Shown one piece after another: positions 1-9,096 of a DNA stretch of 64,000 nt (positions within the stretch are counted from its first letter, which is position 1; each line of letters starts with the position of its first letter). The notes beneath the pieces are model-generated. The model did not search any database. It worked only from the letters and a program-made list of their open reading frames with translations, and was not told where the DNA came from. The stretch is from NCBI GenBank assembly GCA_929200315.1, contig CAKMZB010000004.1:71726-135725 (forward strand), given 5' to 3'. The position numbers were made by a program, and so were the translations under genes. This DNA is from an uncultured Alphaproteobacteria bacterium. GTDB lineage: Bacteria; Pseudomonadota; Alphaproteobacteria; Rhizobiales; Rhizobiaceae.

Positions 1-2
1 AG

Positions 3-656
3 ATCGGGCGCGCCTGCACATTATTGCACAGGACCTATCAGCGCCCACTTACAATCTTTGGTCACAGTGCGGGTGGGCATCTGGCCGCCTGCATGATGGC
101 GGTGGAATGGCCGGACCCGGACAATGCCGATGCTGGACCAGTCGTGCAGAGCGGTATGGGTATTTCCGGTATTTACGATCTCGCCCCGCTTATCGAAACA
201 CCTATCAATGACGCTCTTGGCCTCAACGCCTTTTCGGCAAAATCAGCCAGCCCCCTCCACTGGCTGCCGCCTGCCCTTCATAAATTTGAAGCCTGGGTCG
301 GTGGGGATGAGAGTGACGAATATCACCGCCAGAGCATCGCGCTGACGAACAACTGGACCATGGCTGGCACATCGACGCGTTATGCCAGCGTGCGCGGAGC
401 TAACCATTTTACCATCATCGACCAGCTGACCGATCCCGAAAGTGAAATGACGCAGCAGCTGGTGGATCTCGTCTTCAACCCTATGAGCACCGTCGAGGTG
501 CCGCAACCGAACGAAGAGCTGGTGACGATGGCGCTTGCAGAATTTGCGGTTGGGAACGGTTTAGCCGTTGAGGAAAGCGACGAGAGTGGCGAGGCCGACG
601 AGGGCGATGAGGAGATTGCAGAGCCGCCAGTAGAGGATGAGCGCCCGGCGGATTGA
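3..656 (+). CDS. alpha/beta hydrolase, 5'-truncated by window edge
   Basis: The reading frame is open to the left edge, so the N-terminus is missing; 217 residues are visible. The nucleophile elbow GHSAGG (Ser at about residue 26), an acidic stretch GGDESDE and a late GANHF histidine make a serine-hydrolase triad of the hormone-sensitive-lipase or kynurenine-formamidase-like type. The substrate is not evident. The last 40 or so residues are an acidic Glu/Asp-rich tail, and the final 96 bp overlap the 3' end of cobD on the other strand, so the tail is encoded opposite cobD's last membrane segment. The family is clear; the exact enzyme is not. Confidence 0.8.
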   Translation: MGRACTLLHRTYQRPLTIFGHSAGGHLAACMMAVEWPDPDNADAGPVVQSGMGISGIYDLAPLIETPINDALGLNAFSAKSASPLHWLPPALHKFEAWVGGDESDEYHRQSIALTNNWTMAGTSTRYASVRGANHFTIIDQLTDPESEMTQQLVDLVFNPMSTVEVPQPNEELVTMALAEFAVGNGLAVEESDESGEADEGDEEIAEPPVEDERPAD

Positions 657-1511
657 ACCACTATCCAGCGCCTTGTCGCCGTCAGGATTGAGCCAAACCC
701 CGTCGACTTCTTCATTGCCGTACCGGCGGGGACCACCAAGGGCCATGCCAAGCATCACGGCAAAGGCCGCCTCCGGCCAACCGGCATTGGGCGAGCGGTG
801 TTTGGGCGCGTTGCGCCGGACAACCAGCCAGAATTTCCGGCCCTTCGGTCCAGACGAGAATGAGACGATCCAAACCAGAACCGCCGTCAACCGGGCGGGC
901 ACCCAGTTCATAAAATCATCGACCCGTGCAACGAGCTTCCCGAACCACTCATGCGCATGGGTTCGGTGGCCCACCATAGAATCGGCGGTGTTGATCATTT
1001 TGTAGAAAACGAGCCCCGGTAAACCGCCAACAGCATACCAGAAGACCGGCGCAACCACGCCGTCCGATGTGTTTTCCGCCAGGCTTTCTATGGCCGCTCG
1101 CGCGATGCCACTCTCATCGGTCATAGTGACATCTCGCCCGACGATCATACCAACCGCCTTGCGCCCTTCGGCCAGACTTTGGTCGAGAGCATCGGCGACT
1201 CTACGCACATGATCAGACAGACTTTTTTGCGCGATAAGTGTGATCAGGAGGAAGAGTTCAACTCCCGCAGCGATCTCGCTCGGCAGTCGGTTTAGCGTCG
1301 GAATGAACACAAGGGCTAACGCACCAAATGCGACCAGCAGCAGGCTCCCAAGCACAAAATCCCGCCTCGGCCTGCTTTTCCGGGCACGCCATTTGTCAAA
1401 GCCATTGATGATCCAACCGAACCAGACAACCGGATGAGGGAAGCGCCGCCAGAGCCAGTCGGGGTCGCCGACCAGGCGGTCAATCAGCAGGGCGAGAGTA
1501 AGAAGAGCCAT
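561..1511 (-). CDS. cobD: adenosylcobinamide-phosphate synthase CobD/CbiB
   Basis: A 316-residue inner-membrane protein with several hydrophobic segments and the CbiB opening LLIDRLVGDPDWLWRRFPHPV. Family members attach the aminopropanol (phosphate) arm to adenosylcobyric acid to make adenosylcobinamide (phosphate). Further family signatures are EIAGVE-like helix text, ESLAENTSDGVVAPVFWYAV and KMINTADSMVGHRT. It is the last gene of the minus-strand cobA-cobB-cobC-cobD group, 10 bp after cobC. CobC upstream makes the aminopropanol phosphate it uses. The length matches the family. Confidence 0.95.
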   Translation of the reverse strand: MALLTLALLIDRLVGDPDWLWRRFPHPVVWFGWIINGFDKWRARKSRPRRDFVLGSLLLVAFGALALVFIPTLNRLPSEIAAGVELFLLITLIAQKSLSDHVRRVADALDQSLAEGRKAVGMIVGRDVTMTDESGIARAAIESLAENTSDGVVAPVFWYAVGGLPGLVFYKMINTADSMVGHRTHAHEWFGKLVARVDDFMNWVPARLTAVLVWIVSFSSGPKGRKFWLVVRRNAPKHRSPNAGWPEAAFAVMLGMALGGPRRYGNEEVDGVWLNPDGDKALDSGSIRRALILYWRLCNLLIALVGLATLVAFLNG

Positions 1512-1521
1512 CGCGCTTGCC

Positions 1522-2532
1522 TTAGGCGTCCGCGCTCCAGGTCTGCAACGCTTTCTTCAGCCGGTTGAAGGCCGCAGCGCCTCCCGGCAAACCAAACCGC
1601 ACCCATTCGCTTTGGCCGGGGAATGTGCGCACCAGAATGCGCGCTTTAGCAAGATGGTCGGCCAGTGCGGCAGCATCCGCGCAACGTGCGAGGACGAAAA
1701 GGTCGGTGCCGCCAAGGATCGAAAGGCCACCTTCGGAAAGAATATCTTCGAGTTTCTCTCGCGACGACGCGAGTTTGCGCCCCATGCGGCGGGCCCAAGC
1801 CTTGTTCTCCAGCGCCTCAGTAGAAATGTGCAAGGAGGGGCCGGAAACCGCCCATGGTCCGAGTGTCTCATGCATCCGCGCAACTAGTGCCTCCGCCGCT
1901 AGCATTGCACCAACCCGTGCGCCGGCAAGGCCATAGAACTTGCCGACCGATCGCAAGATCACCAACCCATCGCGACCTGCCTCCGCGCAAACCGAAAGAT
2001 CCGGTCGCGTGTCAGCAAAGGCTTCGTCCACCACCAAGGCTCCCCCCCGGGCGCCAAGTCGGCGGGCGAGATCGAGAAGGTCTGCCTTATCGTGGATCGT
2101 TCCATTTGGATTGTTAGGATTGACGACAACCACGATCCGCGCCGTCGCTTCCGCACTTTCCAGCCCGTCGGTTACAAAAACACTGTGCCCCGCACGGCTC
2201 CAGCAAGCGGCGTGTTCCTGATAGGTGTAACCCACCACAGCAACATCTTGCGACTTAAAGAGACGCGGCAGCATCTGGATGTGTTGCTGCGACCCTCCAG
2301 CAAGAGAGATTGGCGCGCCATCCGGCGCGCCATAGGCCGTACGCATTGCCGCCCTCAACTGCTCCTTCACTCCCTCATCGGGCAATTCACGCCAGGCTTC
2401 CGCCGATACATCCTTCACTGGGTAGCCCGTCGGGTTAATGCCGGTGGAAAGGTCGATCCACTTATCCCGAGCACCGCCATAGGTCGCGATGGCCGCGTCG
2501 AGTCGTCCGCCGTGTTGCAATGCGCCGGTCAT
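1522..2532 (-). CDS. cobC: threonine-phosphate decarboxylase CobC
   Basis: A PLP-dependent class I/II aminotransferase-fold enzyme of 336 residues that decarboxylates L-threonine phosphate to (R)-1-amino-2-propanol phosphate for the corrin side arm. Visible motifs are DLSTGINPTGYP near the N-terminus, NPNNPNGT, DEAFAD, and the PLP-lysine segment RSVGKFYGLAG. I start it at the ATG at 2532, which overlaps the cobB stop as ATGA, because the homology begins there (MTGALQHGGRLDAA). A longer in-frame extension upstream lies inside cobB and looks spurious. Confidence 0.93.
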   Translation of the reverse strand: MTGALQHGGRLDAAIATYGGARDKWIDLSTGINPTGYPVKDVSAEAWRELPDEGVKEQLRAAMRTAYGAPDGAPISLAGGSQQHIQMLPRLFKSQDVAVVGYTYQEHAACWSRAGHSVFVTDGLESAEATARIVVVVNPNNPNGTIHDKADLLDLARRLGARGGALVVDEAFADTRPDLSVCAEAGRDGLVILRSVGKFYGLAGARVGAMLAAEALVARMHETLGPWAVSGPSLHISTEALENKAWARRMGRKLASSREKLEDILSEGGLSILGGTDLFVLARCADAAALADHLAKARILVRTFPGQSEWVRFGLPGGAAAFNRLKKALQTWSADA

Positions 2533-3830
2533 GAGAGCCGGTCGATGATGTGGAGATAGGAACCGGCAACATTGCCCCGCACCATGCCAATTTCGCCTAG
2601 ATCGACTCCCGTTGCATCTTCGATTCTGGCCATCGGCGCGCACTCCCCTACTGATTCCATGGAAGTATAGTGGAATTCATGTGTGGCGAAGCCTTGGCCG
2701 ACTTTTCCAAGAAATGGCGTGTCGTTCAGCAACAGTGCGCGACGATAACCAAGATGGCGGCGTTTGTTGGCAAAAGACGTCACCAGAGGCAAAAGCCCCG
2801 CCATTTCATGTCGTGCCTCGGCAGCGTCGATCAGTCCCTCTCCCAACACCATAAAGCCTCCGCACTCACCATAAGTCGGCGCGCCGCTTTCGGCAGCCTT
2901 TCGCAAGCTGCCAAAAAAGTTCCGACACTGCGAAAGCCTCCCAGCATGAAGTTCGGGATAGCCGCCAGGCAAGAAGACAGCTTCGCTCTGTGGCACAGCC
3001 TCATCGGCAAGCGGTGAGAAGAACGAAATCTGCGCGCCAGCGTCTCGCCAACCTTGCAAAAGGTGCGGATAGGCAAAAGAAAAGGCCACATCCTGCGCTA
3101 CAGCAATCACCTGCCCGGGTGGCACGATAGCGGGTTTACAAGGCTTGGTTCCCGGTGCGATCCAAGCAAGCTCTGCCAACCCATCGAGATCGCATTGCGT
3201 CGCGATTTCTTGGGCAGCACCGGAGATAAAGGTCTCAATATCCGGCTGCTCCGAAGCCTGAACAAGCCCAAGATGGCGCGACGGCAAAACGAGACTTTCA
3301 CTGCGCGCAACGGCTCCAAAAACCTGCACGCTCAAAGGCGCAAGCGCCTCACGCAGCATCTGTTCGTGCCGCTTGCTGCCTATGCGGTTTAGGATCACCC
3401 CAGCGACATTCACATCGGGGCGATAACGCGTGAAGCCATGAACCAGCGCCGCAACCGATTGGCTCTGCCTGGCCGCATCCACCACCAGCACTGCAGGGCA
3501 TTTGAGCGAAACGGCAAGATCCGCAGCAGCTCCCGACCCGTCCACCGCTCCATCAAAGAGCCCCATCGCCCCTTCGATGATGAAGCCGTCAGCATTGGCG
3601 GAACGGCCGGCAATTTTTCCAAGCAGTTCGCCGCGCATACCCCAGGCATCGAGATTGAAGCAGGCCCGCCCCGTCGCGGCACGGTGAAATTCCGGATCTA
3701 TGAAATCCGGCCCGGCCTTCGCAGACACCATCGTGAGGCCGCGGTCCGCAAAAGCGCGCAGCAGGGCCAAAGTAAGGACCGTCTTGCCACTGCCAGAAGA
3801 AGGCGCAGCAATGAGAAAGGAGAACGGCAC
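2529..3830 (-). CDS. cobB: cobyrinate a,c-diamide synthase CobB/CbiA
   Basis: A 433-residue ATP- and glutamine-dependent amidase that amidates the a and c carboxylates of (hydrogeno)cobyrinate. The N-terminal P-loop APSSGSGKT sits at residues 9-17 and is followed by a dethiobiotin-synthetase-like ATPase domain. The C-terminal class I glutaminase domain carries FLPGGYPE and the nucleophile in YGECGGF. The start is GTG at 3830 with GAGG a few bases upstream. It overlaps cobC by 4 bp and follows cobA closely. The length fits CobB. Confidence 0.95.
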   Translation of the reverse strand: MPFSFLIAAPSSGSGKTVLTLALLRAFADRGLTMVSAKAGPDFIDPEFHRAATGRACFNLDAWGMRGELLGKIAGRSANADGFIIEGAMGLFDGAVDGSGAAADLAVSLKCPAVLVVDAARQSQSVAALVHGFTRYRPDVNVAGVILNRIGSKRHEQMLREALAPLSVQVFGAVARSESLVLPSRHLGLVQASEQPDIETFISGAAQEIATQCDLDGLAELAWIAPGTKPCKPAIVPPGQVIAVAQDVAFSFAYPHLLQGWRDAGAQISFFSPLADEAVPQSEAVFLPGGYPELHAGRLSQCRNFFGSLRKAAESGAPTYGECGGFMVLGEGLIDAAEARHEMAGLLPLVTSFANKRRHLGYRRALLLNDTPFLGKVGQGFATHEFHYTSMESVGECAPMARIEDATGVDLGEIGMVRGNVAGSYLHIIDRLS

Positions 3831-3836
3831 CGCGCC

Positions 3837-4691
3837 TCAAGCCGTTTTGGAAACGCCGCGATGGCCCAGCGGATCACGCTCGAGTACGCGGCCTGAAAGC
3901 GCGCCGTACCAGTCCAAAGCAGCGCGCATCCGCACGACTTCCCCCACCACAACGATGGCCGGGGGCGCGAGGCCAAGGGCGTCAAGATCACCAAGATCGC
4001 CAAGCGTCGCTTCGTGGACGCGCATATTCTCAGTGGTCGCTGCACAAACAAAAGCGACGGGCGTGTCGGCCCCGCGGCCCGCCGCAAGCAGTTTACCGAC
4101 GATCGCGTCCACATGTTTCATCGCCATATACATGACGATCACAGGTGACCCTTTCGCGACGCTGTCCCAGTCAATCGCATCCGGCACCACCCCGCCGGCA
4201 TCATGGCCGGTGAGGAAGGTAACGTTGTGGTTTGTCTCACGGTGGGTGACCGGAATGCCGGCATAGGCGAGACCGCCGATCCCCGCCGAAATGCCCGGCA
4301 CGATGCGGAATGGAACGCCGTGGTCCACCAGCGTCAGCGCCTCTTCCCCGCCGCGGCCAAAGACGAAGGGATCACCTCCCTTCAACCGACAAACGCGTTT
4401 TCCAGCTTGAGCAAGCTCCACGAGTTTGAGCGAAATGTCGCGCTGTTTCGGCGATGGTTTGCCGCCACGCTTTCCAGCATATTCGCGAACCGCATGTGAA
4501 GGCGCAAAGTCGAGAATCGATGGATCGACCAGTGCGTCATAGACGACGACATCAGCCTGCCGCAGGGCGTTTGCCGCATGCAGGGTCAGCAATCCCGGAT
4601 CTCCCGGACCGGCACCCACGAGCCAGACCCACCCGGCCTCGAAGACCGGGAGGATATTGCCGCTGGGCATGAGATCATCTGCGTCATTCAT
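3837..4691 (-). CDS. cobA: uroporphyrinogen-III C-methyltransferase CobA
   Basis: The SAM-dependent enzyme that methylates uroporphyrinogen III at C2 and C7 to precorrin-2, the entry to B12 (and siroheme). Motifs are VWLVGAGPGDPGLLTLHA, VVYDALV, RLKGGDPFVFGRGGEEA and PGISAG, about 284 residues from the ATG at 4691. Starts further upstream, to 4745, are possible, and no strong ribosome site discriminates between them. It heads the minus-strand cobA-cobB-cobC-cobD group and is divergent from cbiD, with only about 74 bp between the start codons. No siroheme synthase CysG domain is fused. Confidence 0.94.
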   Translation of the reverse strand: MNDADDLMPSGNILPVFEAGWVWLVGAGPGDPGLLTLHAANALRQADVVVYDALVDPSILDFAPSHAVREYAGKRGGKPSPKQRDISLKLVELAQAGKRVCRLKGGDPFVFGRGGEEALTLVDHGVPFRIVPGISAGIGGLAYAGIPVTHRETNHNVTFLTGHDAGGVVPDAIDWDSVAKGSPVIVMYMAMKHVDAIVGKLLAAGRGADTPVAFVCAATTENMRVHEATLGDLGDLDALGLAPPAIVVVGEVVRMRAALDWYGALSGRVLERDPLGHRGVSKTA

Positions 4692-4765
4692 GAGGTGATT
4701 ATGGGCATAATTGCCTCGTAACACCATCGCTTTTGCGCCGCGCAATGGTCGGCTATAGATGGGTC

Positions 4766-5857
4766 ATGAACACGCGGCGCAAAGGCGAAGATGGTTCCGC
4801 TTTGAGGCGCGGCTGGACCACCGGTGCATGTGCCACCGCTGCGACAAAGGCCGCTCTCACCGCTCTGCTTACCGGCGACTTTCCGGACCCTGTCACGATC
4901 ACCTTACCGAAGGGTGAAACACCTTCCTTTGCTCTGGCACGCGAAAATCTGAAAGGTGGAGTCGCCAGCGCGGCGATTGTAAAGGATGCCGGAGATGATC
5001 CCGACGTCACGCACGGAGCGACGGTCTGGGTGGAGGTTTCGCGAGGGACTGCCGACAGCGGTATTGCCTTCCGGGCGGGCAAAGGCGTCGGCACTATCAC
5101 CAAACCTGGCCTGCCGGTCCCAGTGGGCGAGGCGGCAATCAACCCCGTGCCGCGACAAATGATGACCGAGGTAGCCAGCGAGGTTTGCACAGCCCACAGC
5201 ACGGCGCCTGATATGGTCATCACCGTTGGCGTGGAAAATGGCCAAGAACTCGCGGCGCAAACATGGAATCCCCGCCTTGGCATTGTCGGCGGCCTGTCCA
5301 TTCTGGGCACGACCGGCATTGTCCACCCATTCTCTTGTTCCGCCTGGATCCACTCTATCTATCGCGGCGTCGATGTGGCGCGCGCCGAAGGATACGAGCG
5401 TATCATCGCAGCCACAGGCTCCACCTCCGAAGACGCCGCCCGTGCGCTCCGGGACGTGCCAGAAACGGCACTCATCGACATGGGAGATTTCGCAGGCGGA
5501 TTGCTAAAATATCTGCGGCAGAACCCAGTGCCAAACCTTACTTTGGCGGGTGGTTTCGCCAAGATGGTGAAGCTCGCCCAAGGCAGCCTCGATCTTCATT
5601 CGGCCCGCAGCCAAGTCGATTTTGATTGGCTGGCCGACCTAGTTGCAGACGCAGAGATTGACATCGTGAAGGCGATTCAAGAAGCAAACACTGCCGCAGA
5701 AGCACTTGAAATATCAAAAGACAAAGCCCTTGGTCTTGAAGACCAAATTGCGCAGAAGGCACGTCAAACGGTACTCGAGACGCTCCGCGGCGCACCAGTT
5801 GCGGTGGAGCTTCTGGTGATCAATCGTGCAGGAAAGGTCGTCGCGCGCGATGGCTAG
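4766..5857 (+). CDS. cbiD: cobalt-precorrin-5B C1-methyltransferase CbiD
   Basis: A 363-residue CbiD, recognised by LRRGWTTGACATAATKAAL near the N-terminus, VGEAAINPVPR, GLSILGTTGIVHPFS and LAGGFAKMVKLAQG. It methylates C1 after deacylation of the ring, replacing CobF of the classical aerobic route. The start is the ATG at 4766, where homology begins; the 11 extra codons upstream are not family-like. It overlaps cobK by 8 bp and is probably co-transcribed with it from the short divergent region shared with cobA. Confidence 0.95.
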   Translation: MNTRRKGEDGSALRRGWTTGACATAATKAALTALLTGDFPDPVTITLPKGETPSFALARENLKGGVASAAIVKDAGDDPDVTHGATVWVEVSRGTADSGIAFRAGKGVGTITKPGLPVPVGEAAINPVPRQMMTEVASEVCTAHSTAPDMVITVGVENGQELAAQTWNPRLGIVGGLSILGTTGIVHPFSCSAWIHSIYRGVDVARAEGYERIIAATGSTSEDAARALRDVPETALIDMGDFAGGLLKYLRQNPVPNLTLAGGFAKMVKLAQGSLDLHSARSQVDFDWLADLVADAEIDIVKAIQEANTAAEALEISKDKALGLEDQIAQKARQTVLETLRGAPVAVELLVINRAGKVVARDG

Positions 5858-6521
5858 AGTACTTATCCTCGGCGGGACGAAAGAAGCTTTGCGCATCGCG
5901 GCAGAGCGCGTCGCGCAAGGTGATGATGTCACCACGTCGCTTGCAGGACGAACCCGCGAGCCACACCCGCCAGAGGGAGATGTTCGCGTAGGTGGCTTCG
6001 GCGGCGATGAGGGCCTCGCCACTTATCTGCTGGAGAGCGGGATCATTGAGTTGGTGGACGCGACCCACCCCTTTGCTACTCGGATTTCTGCCAACGCGCG
6101 AGCAGCCACAGAATCGGCTGGGGTGCCGCTGACTGTCGTCAACCGCCCACCCTGGGAAGCGCAGCCGGGCGACGATTGGATTGAGGTTGAAACCATCCCC
6201 GAAGCTGTTGGCGCGATCCCGTCCGGCGCGCGGGTGCTGCTGGCTCTAGGCTCCCAACACATCGCCCCTTTTGCTGCACGAGATGATGTGCATTTCACCA
6301 TCCGCCGCATCGATCCGCCTGAAGAACCTCTGGATTTTGCAAAGCACGACATCATCATTGGAAGACCCGGCAGTAGCGTTGAAGAAGAAACGCCGTTGCT
6401 CGCGGACCGGAAAATTACGCATATCGTATGCCGTAATTCGGGGGGCGATGGAGCCTATTCCAAGATCGCCAGTGCAAGATTGCTCGGATTGCCGGTCATC
6501 ATGGTCGCCAGACCAACTTAG
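5850..6521 (+). CDS. cobK: precorrin-6A reductase CobK/CbiJ
   Basis: A 223-residue NAD(P)H-dependent reductase of the corrin macrocycle. It has the N-terminal nucleotide-binding text MARVLILGGTKEA, then VDATHPFA and ISANA, and near the C-terminus CRNSGGDGAYSKI. I start it at the ATG at 5850, overlapping the cbiD stop (ATGGCTAG), which implies translational coupling. It converges on cobM with a 4-bp overlap of the coding ends. Confidence 0.94.
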   Translation: MARVLILGGTKEALRIAAERVAQGDDVTTSLAGRTREPHPPEGDVRVGGFGGDEGLATYLLESGIIELVDATHPFATRISANARAATESAGVPLTVVNRPPWEAQPGDDWIEVETIPEAVGAIPSGARVLLALGSQHIAPFAARDDVHFTIRRIDPPEEPLDFAKHDIIIGRPGSSVEEETPLLADRKITHIVCRNSGGDGAYSKIASARLLGLPVIMVARPT

Positions 6522-7300
6522 CTCCCGCTGGCACGCACCTTCTTGCCGCGGTTGCGCAGAACGTGGCTGAACTCGGCATTGTAAAGGTCGCTATCGCGGA
6601 ACTCCGCTTCACCGAACACCTCACCAACCATCACCAAAGCCGTGCGTGTGATTTTGTGTTTACGAACATCCTCACGCATCGTGGCCAGCGTCGTGCGCAG
6701 ATAGAGTTCGTCCGGCCAGGTCGCGCGATAGGCGATGACAACCGGACAGTCTTCGCCGTAATAGGGCGCTAGAGCCTCACGAATATAGGCGAGGTTGCGG
6801 ATGGAAAGGTGGATCGCCAGGGTTGCTTTGGAGCGACCCAGTTCCTCCAATGTCTCCCCTTCCGGCATGCCGGACGCCTTGCCGGCCGTTCGAGTGACAA
6901 TCACTGTTTGTGCGATTTCCGGCAGGGTCAGCTCAGTTTTCAACTTGGCGGCAGCGGCGGCAAAGGCTGGGACACCGGGCACGATTTCATACGGGATGCC
7001 ACGCTCGTCGAGACGGCGCATTTGTTCCGCTGTTGCGCCATAGATGGATGGATCACCGGAATGAACTCGTGCCACATCCTCGCCGCGCGCATGAGCCGCC
7101 TCGATCTCGGCAATGATCGCATCGAGATGCATCGGCGCTGTGTCGAGCACATGGGCACCGGAAGGCGCGGCAGCGACGATTTCCGCAGGCACCAGTGAGC
7201 CCGCATAAAGGCAAACCGGGCAAGCCTCAATCAGCCGCAAACCGCGCACAGTGATGAGGTCCGGTGCACCTGGCCCGGCACCGATGAAATAGACGGTCAT
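6518..7300 (-). CDS. cobM: precorrin-4 C11-methyltransferase CobM/CbiF
   Basis: A 260-residue SAM-dependent tetrapyrrole methylase. Motifs are VYFIGAGPGAPDLITVRG, YAGSLVP, RVHSGDPSIYGA, EIVPGVPAFAAAAA and VIAYRATWPDE. It methylates C11 of (cobalt-)precorrin-4. It is the last gene of the long riboswitch-led minus-strand operon and overlaps the upstream cbiG-cobJ gene by 4 bp. A basic C-terminal tail (NRGKKVRASGS) follows the domain. Confidence 0.95.
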   Translation of the reverse strand: MTVYFIGAGPGAPDLITVRGLRLIEACPVCLYAGSLVPAEIVAAAPSGAHVLDTAPMHLDAIIAEIEAAHARGEDVARVHSGDPSIYGATAEQMRRLDERGIPYEIVPGVPAFAAAAAKLKTELTLPEIAQTVIVTRTAGKASGMPEGETLEELGRSKATLAIHLSIRNLAYIREALAPYYGEDCPVVIAYRATWPDELYLRTTLATMREDVRKHKITRTALVMVGEVFGEAEFRDSDLYNAEFSHVLRNRGKKVRASGS

Positions 7301-9096
7301 ACCTTTTCGCCCTTCTTGTCCAGGCTCAGCCCACTGCCTGCCTTCGCGCTATAGCCGCGCGGGGTAAACACCCATTCGCGGCCCTCGCCAGTCCGGGCCG
7401 TACGGGTGTTGGAAGAGCCGACGATGACCACGGTGAGCATATCGACGTCATCCACCTGAAGTTCGCAAAGCGGCACGGTGCGGATCGTCTCGCCCTCACG
7501 GCCAAGATTGGTGGCAAGGATTACTGGGGTGTCAGCCGGGCGGTGGTTCAGCAATTCGTCCCGCGCGTAGGCGAGTTGCGTGCGACGTTTACGAGAGACC
7601 GGGTTGTAGAACGCGATGACAAAATCACCCTCCGCCGCGGTCTTCACGCGCTGTTTGATGTCCTCCCATGGGGTCAGCAGGTCGGAGAGCGAAATGGTGC
7701 AGAAATCATGCCCCAGCGGCGCACCGGCGCGGGCTGCGGCGGCTTGCAGAGCGGAGATTCCGGGTGAAACTTCAATGGCAATTCGCTTCGCGCCATCGCT
7801 CAGATTGCCGCTGTCGAGCAGCTCAAAAACCAGCGTCGCCATGGCGTAGATGCCAGCGTCCCCAGAACAAACAAGCGCAACGGCACGGCCTTCTCCAGCC
7901 AACTCCATCGCCACTCTCACCCGCTCTTCCTCAGCGCCGAGAGCGTAGTCGTGGCGGGTCTTGCCGTCAGCAAGCGGGCCGAGAAGATCGAGATAGAGGC
8001 CGTAACCAACCAGATCGCTCGCTGCACCAACCATGCGGCTAACCTCAGGCGAACGCCAAAGCGCTTGACCGGGGCCGATGCCGACCACGGCGAGAGAGCC
8101 ACGTGCACGACCTGCTGGCTCGACAATAGGCGCGGCGGCGCGGACAATGGCAACGGTGGCACGGGCGGATTTGCGCTTGGTCACGATCAACTCGCCTCCC
8201 TTCCCCGCGGCTGCAAGCGCAGCACCTTCCGCCACGCCGTGGCAGCCTACCTCGGCAAAAACTATGTCGGATGGGTTGGCAAGACGCGGAGCTTCTTCCT
8301 CCAGCCGCTCGGCAGTGAAGAAGCGCACGGGGGAGCCAGCACTGGCCAAACTCGCAGCAGCGAGTCCTGCCTCGTCTGCCTTCACATCAATGGACCAGAC
8401 GCCGGCGATGGACGCTGAAGATATGTTTGTGTCCGCCAACGTTTCACGCAGAAGTGCTTCAATCTCGGCGGCATCCGCACCCCGCTCACAGCCGATGCCG
8501 ACGCAATGGACTTGTGGCGCGAAGACGGGATCGTCGGTTTCCAATTGGACTGTGGTGAAATGCAAAACGCTCTCGCCATCACCGTTCAGCGGAAAATCGC
8601 GCAGCCAACTCGCCTGTTCCGCCCACTCACCTTCCGCTCGAAACCGAGTGCCCGCCAACGCTCGCGCCATCGCGCTCTTTGCCGTGCCCGGATTGGTGAG
8701 CCTCCATCCTCCCGGCGGTTCATCAAGCGCAACCCCAAAGCGCAAGTCGCCGGCCGTGGTGATGGCCGGTTTGGCGTTCAGCAGCTCTCCGATCCGCCGT
8801 GCGAGAATATTCGCACCGTGGTGACCGCCAAGCAGCGGCACGACGGCTGAGCCATCCTCCGAGACGCAGACGACCGGAGGCTCGCTCTGCTTGTCGGCGA
8901 GCAACGGCGCGAGCATGCGGATCACGGCTCCGGCAGCCATGACCGCAATGATCGGGCGGGCATCTAAGAAGGTGTTCCGCAAGGTATGCGCAACACCCGC
9001 GTCCCGGCCGACGACTTCGCCGCCAAGAGCCGTTGCAATACGCGCTGCAATGTCCGCTCCGCCGTCCGTTGCGGTGATGATGGCCGGTTTGATCAT
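7297..9096 (-). CDS. cobJ: CbiG-CobJ fusion: cobalt-precorrin-5A hydrolase / precorrin-3B C17-methyltransferase
   Basis: A 599-residue fusion. Residues 1 to about 330 are CbiG, with the N-terminal VMAAGAVIRMLAPLL, SEDGSAVVPLLGGHHGAN, and a C-terminal CbiG/CobE-like part with CVGIGCERGA. From about residue 333 follows CobJ/CbiH with VVGIGPG, SGDAGIYAMA, VSPGISALQAAAARAGAPLGHDFC and FYNPVSRKRR. Together they would contract the ring (C17 methylation) and remove the C20 fragment as acetaldehyde. The start is the ATG at 9096 (MIKPAIITATDGG), which overlaps the cobI stop as ATGA. CbiG suggests a cobalt-containing substrate. Confidence 0.93.
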   Translation of the reverse strand: MIKPAIITATDGGADIAARIATALGGEVVGRDAGVAHTLRNTFLDARPIIAVMAAGAVIRMLAPLLADKQSEPPVVCVSEDGSAVVPLLGGHHGANILARRIGELLNAKPAITTAGDLRFGVALDEPPGGWRLTNPGTAKSAMARALAGTRFRAEGEWAEQASWLRDFPLNGDGESVLHFTTVQLETDDPVFAPQVHCVGIGCERGADAAEIEALLRETLADTNISSASIAGVWSIDVKADEAGLAAASLASAGSPVRFFTAERLEEEAPRLANPSDIVFAEVGCHGVAEGAALAAAGKGGELIVTKRKSARATVAIVRAAAPIVEPAGRARGSLAVVGIGPGQALWRSPEVSRMVGAASDLVGYGLYLDLLGPLADGKTRHDYALGAEEERVRVAMELAGEGRAVALVCSGDAGIYAMATLVFELLDSGNLSDGAKRIAIEVSPGISALQAAAARAGAPLGHDFCTISLSDLLTPWEDIKQRVKTAAEGDFVIAFYNPVSRKRRTQLAYARDELLNHRPADTPVILATNLGREGETIRTVPLCELQVDDVDMLTVVIVGSSNTRTARTGEGREWVFTPRGYSAKAGSGLSLDKKGEKV

